DNA of 42,157 nucleotides. Source: a virus. Position numbers and translations under genes: made by a program. The notes beneath the pieces are model-generated. The model was not told where the DNA came from and searched no databases. It saw only the letters and a list, made by a program, of their open reading frames with translations. The number at the start of each line of letters is the position of its first letter. Position 1 is the first letter of the stretch. Where the stretch lies: positions 1 through 42,157 of IMG/VR virus record IMGVR_UViG_3300010430_000146; one strand, 5' to 3'. Shown in pieces: positions 17,716-25,187 of the stretch.

Positions 17716-18893
17716 TAAATGCCACCTCTAATCAGGACGCCTTCTGAGTGCTGCGTATCGTCGTTAACAACAAATGCGTAGATTGAATCAGCCGGAGTAA
17801 AGTTGCCCTCTTCGACCTCAAATATAATGTCAGCTGGAACCCGGGATATTTGCTTCTGGACTACCAACTTAGTGCAGTCATCCATGATCGGAGCGTTACC
17901 CAGCTCAACCCTCTCAGCGGTGTTGTTCACATAGATACAGTCCACCCATGCCTCCATCCCCGGAATGCCAAGCTGCCCATCTGGGAGCATGGCGTAGGCG
18001 AAGTCCTCATTTCCGTATTCCACTTCTGTGCTATGGGCTTGTGGTGCTAACCAAGAAAGGGATGGATTTGCATCTCCAGCACTGGCGATGTAGGGGTGCT
18101 CAACCGGGATCTGCCTGTTCGTCCTATGTTCAATGATTCGGCCGAACCTTCGCCCGTTAGAGTTTGTAATTGGATCAGGCACTTCACCGTACATGACAAA
18201 CCTGTTCCAATTCTTGTTGAGCTCCCTGGGGGCTGCACTCCGAGACCAATCAGCGCCAGTGTCCGGGTCTATAAACGTGCCTTTATCATTGTCCCAAGCT
18301 TCAAGTCTTATGGCCGGGTTGTAGCGGTCGTCTACGCTGATGATCTGAAGATGGAGTTGTGGCTTTCCGTTGTAAGTGCCAACTCGACTACAGAGCCTGG
18401 ACAGTTTGACTTGAGGCCCGTACTCGGTGATATCCCAGTTATCCAGGTTCAGATATGCATGAAAGCTGATGAATAATTTCTTTGACCGGGCCGGAAGAAA
18501 AATATTCTGATTTCCTGCCAGAAATGACTGCTGGTCACCATCAACAAACTTTGCCTTCAGGCTTGCGCCAGACTTTGAAAATGACCTGGTAGTGTCGTAT
18601 CGATAGGTGTCCAATCCGGAATATCCCGAAGGAAGCCGGTTACCGTCAAAACCAACAAGCTTGTCGGCCAATTCTCCGTTTCTTGAGGGGTCACCAGTGA
18701 TGTATTCGACCTGCCCGTTCATTTCCGCGCTAAAGGAACCAGACAACGTTATTTCATTGCCTTGAGCGAACGTTCCGGAAAAAGAGTTTATAACCGGCGG
18801 CCCTATGGGTTCCGGATTCTGCCCCCCTTGCCCCAGCGTCAACAACAATTCACGAGTGGGCAAAATGCTGGCCGGAGATGCAGAAGTTGTCAT
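17715..18893 (-). CDS. Putative tail spike/virion protein, unknown family
   Basis: 392 residues. The N-terminal 25 residues carry TRELLLTLGQGGQNPEP, then an Ig-like strand set (NSFSGTFAQGNEITLSGSFS). Residues 90-330 form a large beta domain of a kind found in polysaccharide-binding proteins (KKLFISFHAYLNLDNW and NRFVMYGEVPDP). No signal peptide. It is the first of three genes read leftward between the lysis and packaging modules. Surface glycan binding is likely but not proved. Confidence 0.5.
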   Translation of the reverse strand: MTTSASPASILPTRELLLTLGQGGQNPEPIGPPVINSFSGTFAQGNEITLSGSFSAEMNGQVEYITGDPSRNGELADKLVGFDGNRLPSGYSGLDTYRYDTTRSFSKSGASLKAKFVDGDQQSFLAGNQNIFLPARSKKLFISFHAYLNLDNWDITEYGPQVKLSRLCSRVGTYNGKPQLHLQIISVDDRYNPAIRLEAWDNDKGTFIDPDTGADWSRSAAPRELNKNWNRFVMYGEVPDPITNSNGRRFGRIIEHRTNRQIPVEHPYIASAGDANPSLSWLAPQAHSTEVEYGNEDFAYAMLPDGQLGIPGMEAWVDCIYVNNTAERVELGNAPIMDDCTKLVVQKQISRVPADIIFEVEEGNFTPADSIYAFVVNDDTQHSEGVLIRGGI

Positions 18894-19050
18894 GAAGCAC
18901 CTCGTCGAGTTTGCATGGTGTGAGCTCGGCTTAGAGCGTCAGGTTTTTTTCCACGTTCAGCTGAAACATGAGCCTATGCGGTTGATTTCAAACGGTTGGC
19001 GCAACTCTTGCTGATTGCCAGTCTCTATGGAAATAACCAAGGACGACTAC

Positions 19051-19593
19051 ATGAAATGGTTAGTAGCTCTGATGGCTTTGCTGTCGTTTTCTGCTCAGGC
19101 AGCATTGATCGAATACACTTATGAATTGACGACAGCGAAGATTGGATCAAGCTCAACGGAGCTGCGGCCAGGGACAGCCCAAATCGTCGTTAACACCGCC
19201 ACCGAAACCCTTAACAAGTACTCGTACCAAGACGAGTTCGGCAATTTGATTAACTGGTCAGGCTCAGTAACACCGATCATTGCCTTCTTCAATTTCGGCC
19301 AACCAGGGTTCCAACTAATGTCAGTTGCCGCCACTATTGGCTTTCCGGGAACCCCATATTTTGGATTTTATCTGGAGCATAACCCGCAAATCTTTGAGGG
19401 GTCTGGGCTCAACTATCTGGACACAATCAATATTGAGTCCTATTTCGAGGTCAATCTCGACGATGACGGTTTCGAATACTGGGGCGACGTTAAGTCGGCA
19501 ACGAAACGCGTCATTTCAGTTCCCGAACCAGCCACCCTATCCCTGCTTGCGCTTGGTCTAGCGGCTATCGGTCTCAGGCGCCGACTGGTTTAA
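19051..19593 (+). CDS. PEP-CTERM sorted exported protein (cargo)
   Basis: 180 residues from the ATG at 19051; an in-frame ATG at 19027 would only add residues before the signal peptide. MKWLVALMALLSFSAQA is a signal peptide. The C-terminus is a standard PEP-CTERM tag: VPEPATLSLLALGLAAIGLRRR, consisting of the PEP motif, a membrane segment and arginines. Exosortase would remove this and pass the protein to the surface. No exosortase lies in the window, so the host must supply it. The gene runs opposite to all neighbours and its 3' end overlaps Rz1 by 36 bases tail to tail. These are signs of a transferred cargo gene. Confidence 0.85.
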   Translation: MKWLVALMALLSFSAQAALIEYTYELTTAKIGSSSTELRPGTAQIVVNTATETLNKYSYQDEFGNLINWSGSVTPIIAFFNFGQPGFQLMSVAATIGFPGTPYFGFYLEHNPQIFEGSGLNYLDTINIESYFEVNLDDDGFEYWGDVKSATKRVISVPEPATLSLLALGLAAIGLRRRLV

Positions 19594-19860
19594 CTGGTTG
19601 ACTCGCTCGGCCTGGTCTTTGTCCCAGGCCTGAATATCATCCTTGTCACCTTCGCAGGCCAGAGCCACGGCTTTCACGCGCTCAGCCCAGCCGGGGCACT
19701 GGTCAATCTGCTTTGAGGGCGCCGGCAGTTCACGGTCAATCAGATACTCTGCCGGTACCGCTTGCCGGACGTACTCGGTCCGGGTCAGATACTGTGTGCT
19801 GCCGCATGATGTCAAAAACACCATCAGGCCACAGGTACTCAGGGCCGCTACAAGGCGCAT
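19558..19860 (-). CDS. Rz1-like outer-membrane spanin lipoprotein
   Basis: 100 residues. MRLVAALSTCGLMVFLTSC is a lipoprotein signal with lipobox LTSC, making Cys19 the lipidated residue. Short mature chain, with PAPSKQ. It starts inside the Rz gene in another frame and runs past its end, the classic Rz/Rz1 arrangement. Together with Rz it fuses inner and outer membranes in the last step of lysis. It is longer than lambda Rz1 (60 residues). Confidence 0.82.
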   Translation of the reverse strand: MRLVAALSTCGLMVFLTSCGSTQYLTRTEYVRQAVPAEYLIDRELPAPSKQIDQCPGWAERVKAVALACEGDKDDIQAWDKDQAERVNQLNQSAPETDSR

Positions 19861-20173
19861 TCTTTACCAGCTCCTCCAGCTCGGCCACGGTCTGGGCCAG
19901 CTGATTACTCAGGTCTTGCTCTCGTTTGGCCCGGACAACCGAGCGATCGTTAAGCCAACGAATGTCGGCCTGAAGTTGATCGATCTGTTCCAGGTTCTTT
20001 GTGTTGGTGATATTGGCCTGTTCCATGGCTTGCGTCAGCTTGGCGTTTTCGGCCTTCTCGGCGTCAAGCGTCTTCATCAGCGCCCAGATAGAGCCGGCCA
20101 TCACGAATACCAGCACAGCAATACCGCCGGCCAGATAGGCGCCGGCTTTGGTTTTGAGGGCATGAAGGATCAT
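19736..20173 (-). CDS. Rz-like inner-membrane spanin
   Basis: 145 residues: a short cytoplasmic start, one membrane segment (AYLAGGIAVLVFVMAGSIWAL, about residues 12-32), then a coiled-coil periplasmic domain with KLTQAMEQANITNTKNLEQ and DLSNQLAQTVAELEELV. This is the standard i-spanin plan and length (lambda Rz 153). It overlaps the preceding small membrane protein by 4 bases and contains the Rz1 start. Confidence 0.85.
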   Translation of the reverse strand: MILHALKTKAGAYLAGGIAVLVFVMAGSIWALMKTLDAEKAENAKLTQAMEQANITNTKNLEQIDQLQADIRWLNDRSVVRAKREQDLSNQLAQTVAELEELVKNAPCSGPEYLWPDGVFDIMRQHTVSDPDRVRPASGTGRVSD

Positions 20174-20385
20174 TCCTTGCTCCGATGGTGCTGGTAGAAG
20201 GCAATCACCGTTGCCAGGATGCCGATAACGGCCACCACCACAGACCCGCCAGCCGGAGTCAACGTGCTCAGAACCTCGGGTTCCGTTGCCCGCTCAACAA
20301 CAACCGTGATCAGCACGATGGCCCAGATCAGAGTCAGCCGCCGAATCAGCTTGTGCTTTTCAATCAGGTCAACGAGATTTGCCAC
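20170..20385 (-). CDS. Putative holin, two membrane segments
   Basis: 71 residues with two hydrophobic segments (LTLIWAIVLITVVV and VVVAVIGILATVIAFY) separated by a short acidic-glycine linker, and a basic end (HHRSKE). This is class II holin topology. It lies directly before Rz in the lysis operon with overlaps on both sides. Holins form the inner-membrane lesion that triggers lysis. The partner with one segment could be the antiholin, or the roles could be swapped. Confidence 0.65.
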   Translation of the reverse strand: MANLVDLIEKHKLIRRLTLIWAIVLITVVVERATEPEVLSTLTPAGGSVVVAVIGILATVIAFYQHHRSKE

Positions 20386-20674
20386 GATACTGTGACTCCA
20401 GAGCGTCCAGCCGGGAATGAATCATCTGGTCGCGCAGTAGCTGCGTCTCTTTGGCGGCTTCGGCTTCACGCTTGGTTTGGTATTTGTCGAACCGCTCATC
20501 CATCGCTGCGATAGTCGATTCGATGTTCTGGATTCGGTTCAACACCACACCCATAGTGCCAGTGAGATCGGTGATCCCCTTCCCAACCCAGATAATCGCG
20601 GCAAGTATCAGGGCGGCAATAATGCTCTGTCCGTGACGTTCCCAGGTTGTCACTGAATCTCGGGTCATGGGCAC
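20369..20674 (-). CDS. Lysis-cassette membrane protein, one membrane segment and coiled coil
   Basis: 101 residues. One membrane segment (SIIAALILAAIIWVG, about 17-31) followed by a charged coiled coil (QNIESTIAAMDERFDKYQ). Such proteins occur beside holins in many prophages and may act as holin partner or antiholin. It overlaps the DUF5675 gene by 10 bases and the two-segment holin by 17 bases. Confidence 0.6.
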   Translation of the reverse strand: MPMTRDSVTTWERHGQSIIAALILAAIIWVGKGITDLTGTMGVVLNRIQNIESTIAAMDERFDKYQTKREAEAAKETQLLRDQMIHSRLDALESQYRGKSR

Positions 20675-21120
20675 TCCATCAGGAAGGGGCGGATTTCAAG
20701 GCGCCAACTCTCGCGGCCATCAAGAGCACCCATAACCTGAGCGAATGCCATGCGGGATGACGCGACGCCGGACTTCCATTGGCCGTCAGATGGGTCTTTG
20801 ATAATCATGTATTGGAGGCCAACACCGATGCAGCCCTCAAAATTCCGAGGCCAGTTGCCGGGGTGAATCATAATGAACGTGCGCCCAGGCACATGAGTGA
20901 CTTCCCAGCCTTCCAGATAGTCACCGCCGGACGTTCGCTCAACTACTGGAGAGCGACGCTTTTCCAGCGTGTAGATGCCATCAGGAATGCATGACTCGAA
21001 CGGCTTATTGCCCAGCCAGGGACGCTCGACTGTAAAAACCACTTTGCCATTGGGCAGCTTGAGGCGACCAAACGTGCCATCGGGCGCGTAAGAGAACCGC
21101 TCCAGAATGACTTTCGGCAT
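20665..21120 (-). CDS. DUF5675 protein, candidate endolysin
   Basis: 151 residues from the ATG at 21120, which has GGAGG just upstream; the frame open to 21147 runs through a terminator. The motif IHPGNWPRNFEGCIGVG holds a His and a Cys set as in YkuD-type L,D-transpeptidase or related cell-wall enzymes, and DUF5675 members have this pattern. It is the first gene of the lysis operon, and no lysozyme, amidase or SAR endolysin is seen elsewhere in the window. It is therefore the best endolysin candidate. No signal peptide is visible, so a holin would be needed to release it. The reaction is inferred. Confidence 0.6.
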   Translation of the reverse strand: MPKVILERFSYAPDGTFGRLKLPNGKVVFTVERPWLGNKPFESCIPDGIYTLEKRRSPVVERTSGGDYLEGWEVTHVPGRTFIMIHPGNWPRNFEGCIGVGLQYMIIKDPSDGQWKSGVASSRMAFAQVMGALDGRESWRLEIRPFLMECP

Positions 21121-21135
21121 GGCAACCTCCAGAAA

Positions 21136-21160
21136 TAAAAAAGCCACCGCAAGGGTGGCA
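21136..21160 (-). terminator. Intrinsic terminator just before the lysis operon
   Basis: Perfect 6-bp stem GCCACC/GGTGGC with a 5-base loop, then six T on the minus strand. It lies about 15 bases before the DUF5675 start, so lysis transcription must pass it from upstream or start after it. Confidence 0.75.
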
Positions 21161-21199
21161 GGGGTCTGCTGGCGCGCAGATCGTCAGGTACGCAGTAAC

Positions 21200-21226
21200 A
21201 AAAAACCCGCCATTTGGCGGGTTTTG
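21200..21226 (-). terminator. Intrinsic terminator after the second PEP-CTERM gene
   Basis: Perfect stem ACCCGCC/GGCGGGT with flanking A and T runs, so it can work in both directions. It follows the PEP-CTERM stop by about 13 bases. Confidence 0.75.
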
Positions 21227-21238
21227 TAGGTCTTCAAT

Positions 21239-21898
21239 TCACTTTCGGCGCCTGGCCGTTAAACCAACAAGGCCTAAACCAAGGAGAGCCAGCGTAGAAG
21301 GTTCCGGAACAGAGACCGGCTGAGCTGAACGGACCAGAGCAACGCCCATGTTTGGATCTGCATAGTCCAACGGCACATAGGAAAGGTTTAAAACAGCGGC
21401 ACCGTCAAAGTTTGCATTCGGGATGTACACCTGCCCCCACCTAACGGGATTGTTTTGATCCGCATTGGTCCCGTAAACCACTCGCGAGAATACTTGATCA
21501 TCCCGATAACTGTATTCCCAAGTCTTTCCGAAAAACTGGACAAAATTTTGAGCCAACGCAATTTCCTGAGCGTCAAACCGGCCCAAAATCACATCCTGAA
21601 TGACATTGGCATTCGGATCCCAAGAATAAAAACCACCACCAAAACCCCATTGACTGAAAAGGCCAGTCATGTCTGCCAGAGACGCCACTCTCCAACCAGC
21701 CTGGTAGTAGGAACTGTTAGTGTCCGTTACGTCGTTCCAGCTTAGGTTTGTCGTTGCATCCCACTGCAACCACTCCAACCCACCACCAGTTACGATATTG
21801 GTGTTGGTATCCAGCGTATAGCCGTTATGGGTAATCAAACTCGCCTGCGCCCCGCCTCCCACGGACAGCGCGAACAGAAGTGCAATCATCCTTTTCAC
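21239..21898 (-). CDS. PEP-CTERM sorted exported protein 2 (cargo)
   Basis: 219 residues from the GTG at 21898, chosen because GGGGAGAG lies six bases upstream; the frame is open to 21949 without such a site. MKRMIALLFALSVGGGAQA is a signal peptide. The body has GLEWLQWDATTNLSW and GWRVASLADMTGLF, a pattern seen in many PEP-CTERM proteins. The tag VPEPSTLALLGLGLVGLTARRRK ends the protein, with PEP, membrane segment and arginine cluster. It is bounded by terminators on both sides, like a moron. No exosortase in the window. Confidence 0.85.
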   Translation of the reverse strand: MKRMIALLFALSVGGGAQASLITHNGYTLDTNTNIVTGGGLEWLQWDATTNLSWNDVTDTNSSYYQAGWRVASLADMTGLFSQWGFGGGFYSWDPNANVIQDVILGRFDAQEIALAQNFVQFFGKTWEYSYRDDQVFSRVVYGTNADQNNPVRWGQVYIPNANFDGAAVLNLSYVPLDYADPNMGVALVRSAQPVSVPEPSTLALLGLGLVGLTARRRK

Positions 21899-22087
21899 AA
21901 GAACTCTCCCCGAATCTGTGTTTTTGGTTGTGCAGCCTCGGTAAAGCAAATATCAATCCGGTGTCGGTAGCTGCCTGAAGCCAAAACAAAAGTTCGGGGG
22001 CGGGATTACACCCCGCGAGAGATCCGTTAAAAAACTCGACATAAAGCGAGATTGGCTGGGCTCAATCTAAAAACAGGCGAAAGAGCA

Positions 22088-22121
22088 CAAAAAAACCGCC
22101 AGCTCTTTCGAGGGCGGTTTC
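22088..22121 (-). terminator. Intrinsic terminator downstream of the Q-like gene
   Basis: Stem AAACCGCC/GGCGGTTT with a second short inner stem (CTC/GAG), then seven T on the minus strand. It is the first of three terminators before the lysis genes. The remaining sequence of the 21899-22175 gap shows no gene. Confidence 0.75.
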
Positions 22122-22151
22122 TTGTGGGGCAATACTTTGAAGTTACTGATC

Positions 22152-22179
22152 AGTGTATTCGTTTGTGACCGGTTGTCAA
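22152..22179 (-). promoter_or_regulatory. Late promoter candidate (PR'-like)
   Basis: On the minus strand a perfect -35 TTGACA (22179-22174) overlaps the stop of the Q-like gene. After 16 bases follows TACACT (22157-22152) as a 4/6 match to -10. A terminator begins about 25 bases downstream of the expected start. This copies the lambda arrangement Q, pR', tR'. No experiment supports it here. Confidence 0.5.
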
Positions 22180-22676
22180 GCAACCTGACTGATCTGTTGT
22201 AGAACATTCTCGATCTGCTGATAAGCGCGGCTCACCCGCTTACGGTAGGTGTCCTGGGACAGCCCCAAAAGCTCGGCGCAGTATGCTGTGGTGTAGGTGA
22301 TCTCCAGCCGCTTCTCATTGAGAGGGTCGATGGCCACAACCCGAGTTTTTCCGCGCAGGAGCTTGTCCAGGCACACCGCCTCCTGGTGGTCTTCCGCCAG
22401 CTGGCCGACGATGCTGTCTGCCTCAACCATCCGGCTGGTCACTTCCTGGAAGCGGATACGATCGACTTTCGCGGCCAATGTGCAGAAGCCACTGAAACCA
22501 GAACCCCGCGGGATCTCTCCGTGCGACTGGTAAATGCCCAGAATGTGCCGCCCCTCATGGGCGATATCATCAACCCGGCGGATAGCCAGCAGGTAATCGA
22601 TGAAATTATCAACCACGGCCTCGGCCTTTGCCCGCAACTCTCTCTGCTCTGCCGTCTTCCGGTTCTGCTCAGCCAT
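22176..22676 (-). CDS. Q-like late regulator with C-terminal HTH
   Basis: 166 residues from MAEQNRK at 22676; longer starts up to 22730 lie inside the upstream gene. The N-terminal part is a charged helix. The C-terminal 60 residues have AELLGLSQDTYRKRVSRAYQ, a clear helix-turn-helix like that of sigma region 4 or phage antitermination regulators. It is the last gene of the replication/nin block and sits just upstream of a promoter and terminator, the place of lambda Q. Antitermination is inferred from position; a plain activator is possible. Confidence 0.6.
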   Translation of the reverse strand: MAEQNRKTAEQRELRAKAEAVVDNFIDYLLAIRRVDDIAHEGRHILGIYQSHGEIPRGSGFSGFCTLAAKVDRIRFQEVTSRMVEADSIVGQLAEDHQEAVCLDKLLRGKTRVVAIDPLNEKRLEITYTTAYCAELLGLSQDTYRKRVSRAYQQIENVLQQISQVA

Positions 22677-22905
22677 TCGATTCGCCCTCGCCCTTTCTCT
22701 CATTGATCCAGTCAGCCCGCCAGCCAACATACCTATAATCGTTCACTTCGCTTTTGTACTGCCTTGCCGCATTCCTGGTGATGGATTCGTAGACTGCTGG
22801 CGGATACTTCTTCTGCAACTCCGCCAGCCTGGCCTTGTAAGCTTCACGGTCTCCGGTGTGCGCCAGATCGATCAACTTGTTGGCCTCACGATGCTCTGGT
22901 CTCAC
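22669..22905 (-). CDS. Small nin-region protein
   Basis: 78 residues, strongly charged, mostly helical (REAYKARLAELQKKY), with a tryptophan-bearing end (VGWRADWINE). No recognised domain. It overlaps the nuclease-like gene upstream by 20 bases and the Q-like gene downstream by 8. Such small early genes often modulate host functions. Confidence 0.6.
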   Translation of the reverse strand: MRPEHREANKLIDLAHTGDREAYKARLAELQKKYPPAVYESITRNAARQYKSEVNDYRYVGWRADWINERKGEGESNG

Positions 22906-23272
22906 TCATTGCCTCCATGAGCTCTCCGATGACCTTCACCGCTTCGCCGTTCTTGATCAGCTCACCGGCCGTCCGGTATATCGTCCAGCCCATACGCTGG
23001 GCTTCCTGGTACTTCTTCAAATCCTCAATGAAGCCCTTGCCTCGCGTATGACGCCCACCTACCCAGGCACCGCCCTCCACTTCCACCGCCAGCATCAGAT
23101 CAGGCCAGGCGAAATCGAAACGCCAATCCTTCAGTCCGGAATCCGCCAGCCTTGTCCGGACACCAGGGCCGGTACCGCCCGTTGCCTCGGCAGCGAACCG
23201 ATATTCCCGGACCGGGACCGGAAGCTTTCTGGCTCGAATGTGAAAAGCCAGGGTCCGTTCCAGCTCACTCAT
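22886..23272 (-). CDS. PD-(D/E)XK nuclease-like protein (possible resolvase)
   Basis: 128 residues. The core FDFAWPDLMLAVEVEGG has the D-x10-E-x-E spacing of the PD-(D/E)XK/DUF559-like nucleases, preceded by a basic arm (RARKLPVPVREYRF). The C-terminal half has GWTIYRTAGELIKNG, a usual end of this fold. In the nin region, where lambda has the resolvase Rap, a junction-resolving or recombination nuclease is likely. It overlaps both neighbours by 4-20 bases. Confidence 0.65.
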   Translation of the reverse strand: MSELERTLAFHIRARKLPVPVREYRFAAEATGGTGPGVRTRLADSGLKDWRFDFAWPDLMLAVEVEGGAWVGGRHTRGKGFIEDLKKYQEAQRMGWTIYRTAGELIKNGEAVKVIGELMEAMSETRAS

Positions 23273-23643
23273 GCCGCCACCTTCACGAACTTGTACCCCT
23301 GCTCTACCAGCAGGCGCTGTGTGTTGATCACCCCTTCCAGGTGGTACAGATCACGCTCGGCCCGGGTGTGGGTCTTCACGTAACCACCATCCAGCCATTC
23401 GTGACAGGCGCTGCAGGCATAGGCAGCTTCGTGATCATGGGCTTTCAGGGCCAGACCTGCGCCATTGAGGTGGGCCAGTACCGTGGTGGACGAATCCCCG
23501 TTGCAGATGAACGGCACCCGAACCTGGCAAGGCTGGCCATTTGCGCTCTGGCGAATGGGTGTTGCCTTTGGCCGGCTGGAACGCTTCATCGGCGCCCTTG
23601 CCTTGAACGGAGTCTTGCGTTTAATCGGGCCGCTGCGTTTCAT
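23269..23643 (-). CDS. DUF1364 family protein (putative nuclease)
   Basis: 124 residues. It begins with repeated basic units MKRSGPIKRKTPFKARAPMK, then a cysteine/histidine region: CQVRVPFICN, TTVLAHLNG, HDHEAAYACSACHEWLDG. This is the DUF1364 pattern of lambdoid nin regions, thought to be an HNH-like zinc nuclease. It overlaps the nuclease-like gene downstream by 4 bases and is separated from the zinc-binding gene upstream by 5 bases. Confidence 0.78.
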   Translation of the reverse strand: MKRSGPIKRKTPFKARAPMKRSSRPKATPIRQSANGQPCQVRVPFICNGDSSTTVLAHLNGAGLALKAHDHEAAYACSACHEWLDGGYVKTHTRAERDLYHLEGVINTQRLLVEQGYKFVKVAA

Positions 23644-23648
23644 TCTGC

Positions 23649-23951
23649 TCAGTCTCCCCGGTAGTAGGTGCCCATCGGGCCGTGTTTGTTCTCGGTGGGG
23701 CTGGTGTTCACCAGCTGGCTGCGAAGCCGGTCGATCTCATCCTGTTGATCGTTGGCCTTCAGCCGGAGCTGCAGAACCAGATCCTCAAGCGCCAGCGCCT
23801 CACCGGTCGCCTTGTCCACCACCCCGCCAGCGTTGCAGTCCGTACAGGGCATTTCGTAGAACATGGGCTTCACCACTCCCCTGCCGTGGCAGGCTGGGCA
23901 CTTCTTCAGCTCTACCCGCTGCCGGCGGAATGAAGGACCTAATCTCTTCAC
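23649..23951 (-). CDS. Small zinc-ribbon protein (DnaJ-type CxxCxGxG)
   Basis: 100 residues. CPACHGRG and CTDCNAGG form a four-cysteine DnaJ-like zinc centre at about 18-47. A coiled coil (LEDLVLQLRLKANDQQDEIDR) follows. Similar proteins are common in phage early regions, often beside Q genes. It overlaps the gene upstream by 4 bases. Function unknown. Confidence 0.6.
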   Translation of the reverse strand: MKRLGPSFRRQRVELKKCPACHGRGVVKPMFYEMPCTDCNAGGVVDKATGEALALEDLVLQLRLKANDQQDEIDRLRSQLVNTSPTENKHGPMGTYYRGD

Positions 23952-24187
23952 GCAGCCTCCGGTTCTGGTGAATACCCACCAGCGTTCAGCCGGAACAGTT
24001 CAGGGCCATCCTCGCGGCCAACCATCAACACCATTCCGCTGTCCGCCAGCCGGTGAAGCGATGCCCGGGAATCCTCGGCAGATTCGCTGATGCCGATCGC
24101 CACGTTGCAAACGGTCTGGGGCGGCTGCCCCACCAGGAATTCCAATACCCTCTTATCGAAGGCCCGCTGTTCAGTCAGGCTTCTCAC
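23948..24187 (-). CDS. Small winged-helix-like protein
   Basis: 79 residues. RVLEFLVGQPPQTVCNVA then SRASLHRLADSGMVLMVG look like a winged helix with recognition helix and wing; a phage regulator or DNA-binding accessory is likely. It overlaps the gene on each side by 4 bases. Confidence 0.55.
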   Translation of the reverse strand: MRSLTEQRAFDKRVLEFLVGQPPQTVCNVAIGISESAEDSRASLHRLADSGMVLMVGREDGPELFRLNAGGYSPEPEAA

Positions 24188-24360
24188 GGTTTCAGCCCTC
24201 CATCCAGTTGACGTACTGCTTCAATCCGGGATTCCAGCCACTGGCCATAGCGCTCGTCGGTTACAGGAACCAGAGGGGCGGTGCAGGTGCCGAGCGGGCA
24301 ACCTTTGCAGCCCGGGTGCTTCTGGCAATGGTCGATAACGTCCTGTGGCAACTGGGTCAT
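24184..24360 (-). CDS. Small cysteine-rich protein
   Basis: 58 residues from ATG 24360 with GGAGGTGAG upstream. CQKHPGCKGCPLGTC holds four cysteines and a histidine in 15 residues, a possible metal site. Each end overlaps a neighbour by an ATGA stop-start junction, strong evidence that it is translated between the loader and the winged-helix gene. Function unknown. Confidence 0.7.
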   Translation of the reverse strand: MTQLPQDVIDHCQKHPGCKGCPLGTCTAPLVPVTDERYGQWLESRIEAVRQLDGGLKP

Positions 24361-25187
24361 GCCTCACCTCCCTGTCGGAAAGACTGCCAGTCGAAATCGT
24401 ATGCCTTACCTCCACTCTCACGCAGGCGATCAACCACACGCTCGCCCAGACAAACGCTGAGGTCATTGGCGGGTAGATTGGTTACCACCACGGTGGGCTT
24501 TTCCAGCAGGTACCGGGCATTGATTGCTTCATACGCCACGGTTTGCTCGAACTCTGTGAAGTTCTGCATGCCAACCTCATCGATCACCACCAGCTCCGGT
24601 TTGGCGAAATCGTCGTAAACATCCTGCTCGGTGTAGTCTGCTGACTTCCGCCAGCTGCCCTTCACTTCGCGAACCAGCTCGGCAAAGGTCCAATAGGCTC
24701 CTGGCTTGCAGGTCCGCAAGATCACGTCACGGAGCAATGCACACGACAGGTGAGTTTTTCCGTTGCCCACATTGCCAAGAAGAATCAGGGACCGACCTTC
24801 ATGCTTACCGGAGGCCAGCAAATCGGCGTACTCCTGAATTTTGCGAAGCACGCTGGCGGACTTGCCGTTGGCAGGCCTGTAATCACTGAAGCCCTTGTTG
24901 GCGAAGCGCTTTGGGATGCCGCTCTGGGCAACGTACCGTGATGCCTTATGGCGCATCATCTCCAGCTGTCGCTGACGCTCTTCCTCCCGCATTCGAGACT
25001 GAAGCGCTTCCTCGGCGCATTCAGGACAACCCTTCCAGCCTTGTTGAACCCGGCCTTTACCGCTGTGGTGGATATCGATGAAGTTGCCATGCTGAGGGCA
25101 TTCACCTTTTCGCCGATCATCGATACCCAGGATGTGATCCATCTGATCGTCGGGCTGACCAAGCAGCTCAGAAATTAGCGACCCCAT
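24357..25187 (-). CDS. DnaC-like helicase loader (AAA+ ATPase)
   Basis: 276 residues. Walker A GNVGNGKTH at 138-146 and Walker B LVVIDEVG at 199-206. The N-terminal region has two Cys/His pairs (CPQHG and CPEC, about 30-57), a zinc centre found in phage loaders. The loader passes the host DnaB helicase to the phage origin. It follows the O-like gene with a 20-base overlap and is the counterpart of lambda P in position. Confidence 0.85.
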   Translation of the reverse strand: MGSLISELLGQPDDQMDHILGIDDRRKGECPQHGNFIDIHHSGKGRVQQGWKGCPECAEEALQSRMREEERQRQLEMMRHKASRYVAQSGIPKRFANKGFSDYRPANGKSASVLRKIQEYADLLASGKHEGRSLILLGNVGNGKTHLSCALLRDVILRTCKPGAYWTFAELVREVKGSWRKSADYTEQDVYDDFAKPELVVIDEVGMQNFTEFEQTVAYEAINARYLLEKPTVVVTNLPANDLSVCLGERVVDRLRESGGKAYDFDWQSFRQGGEA

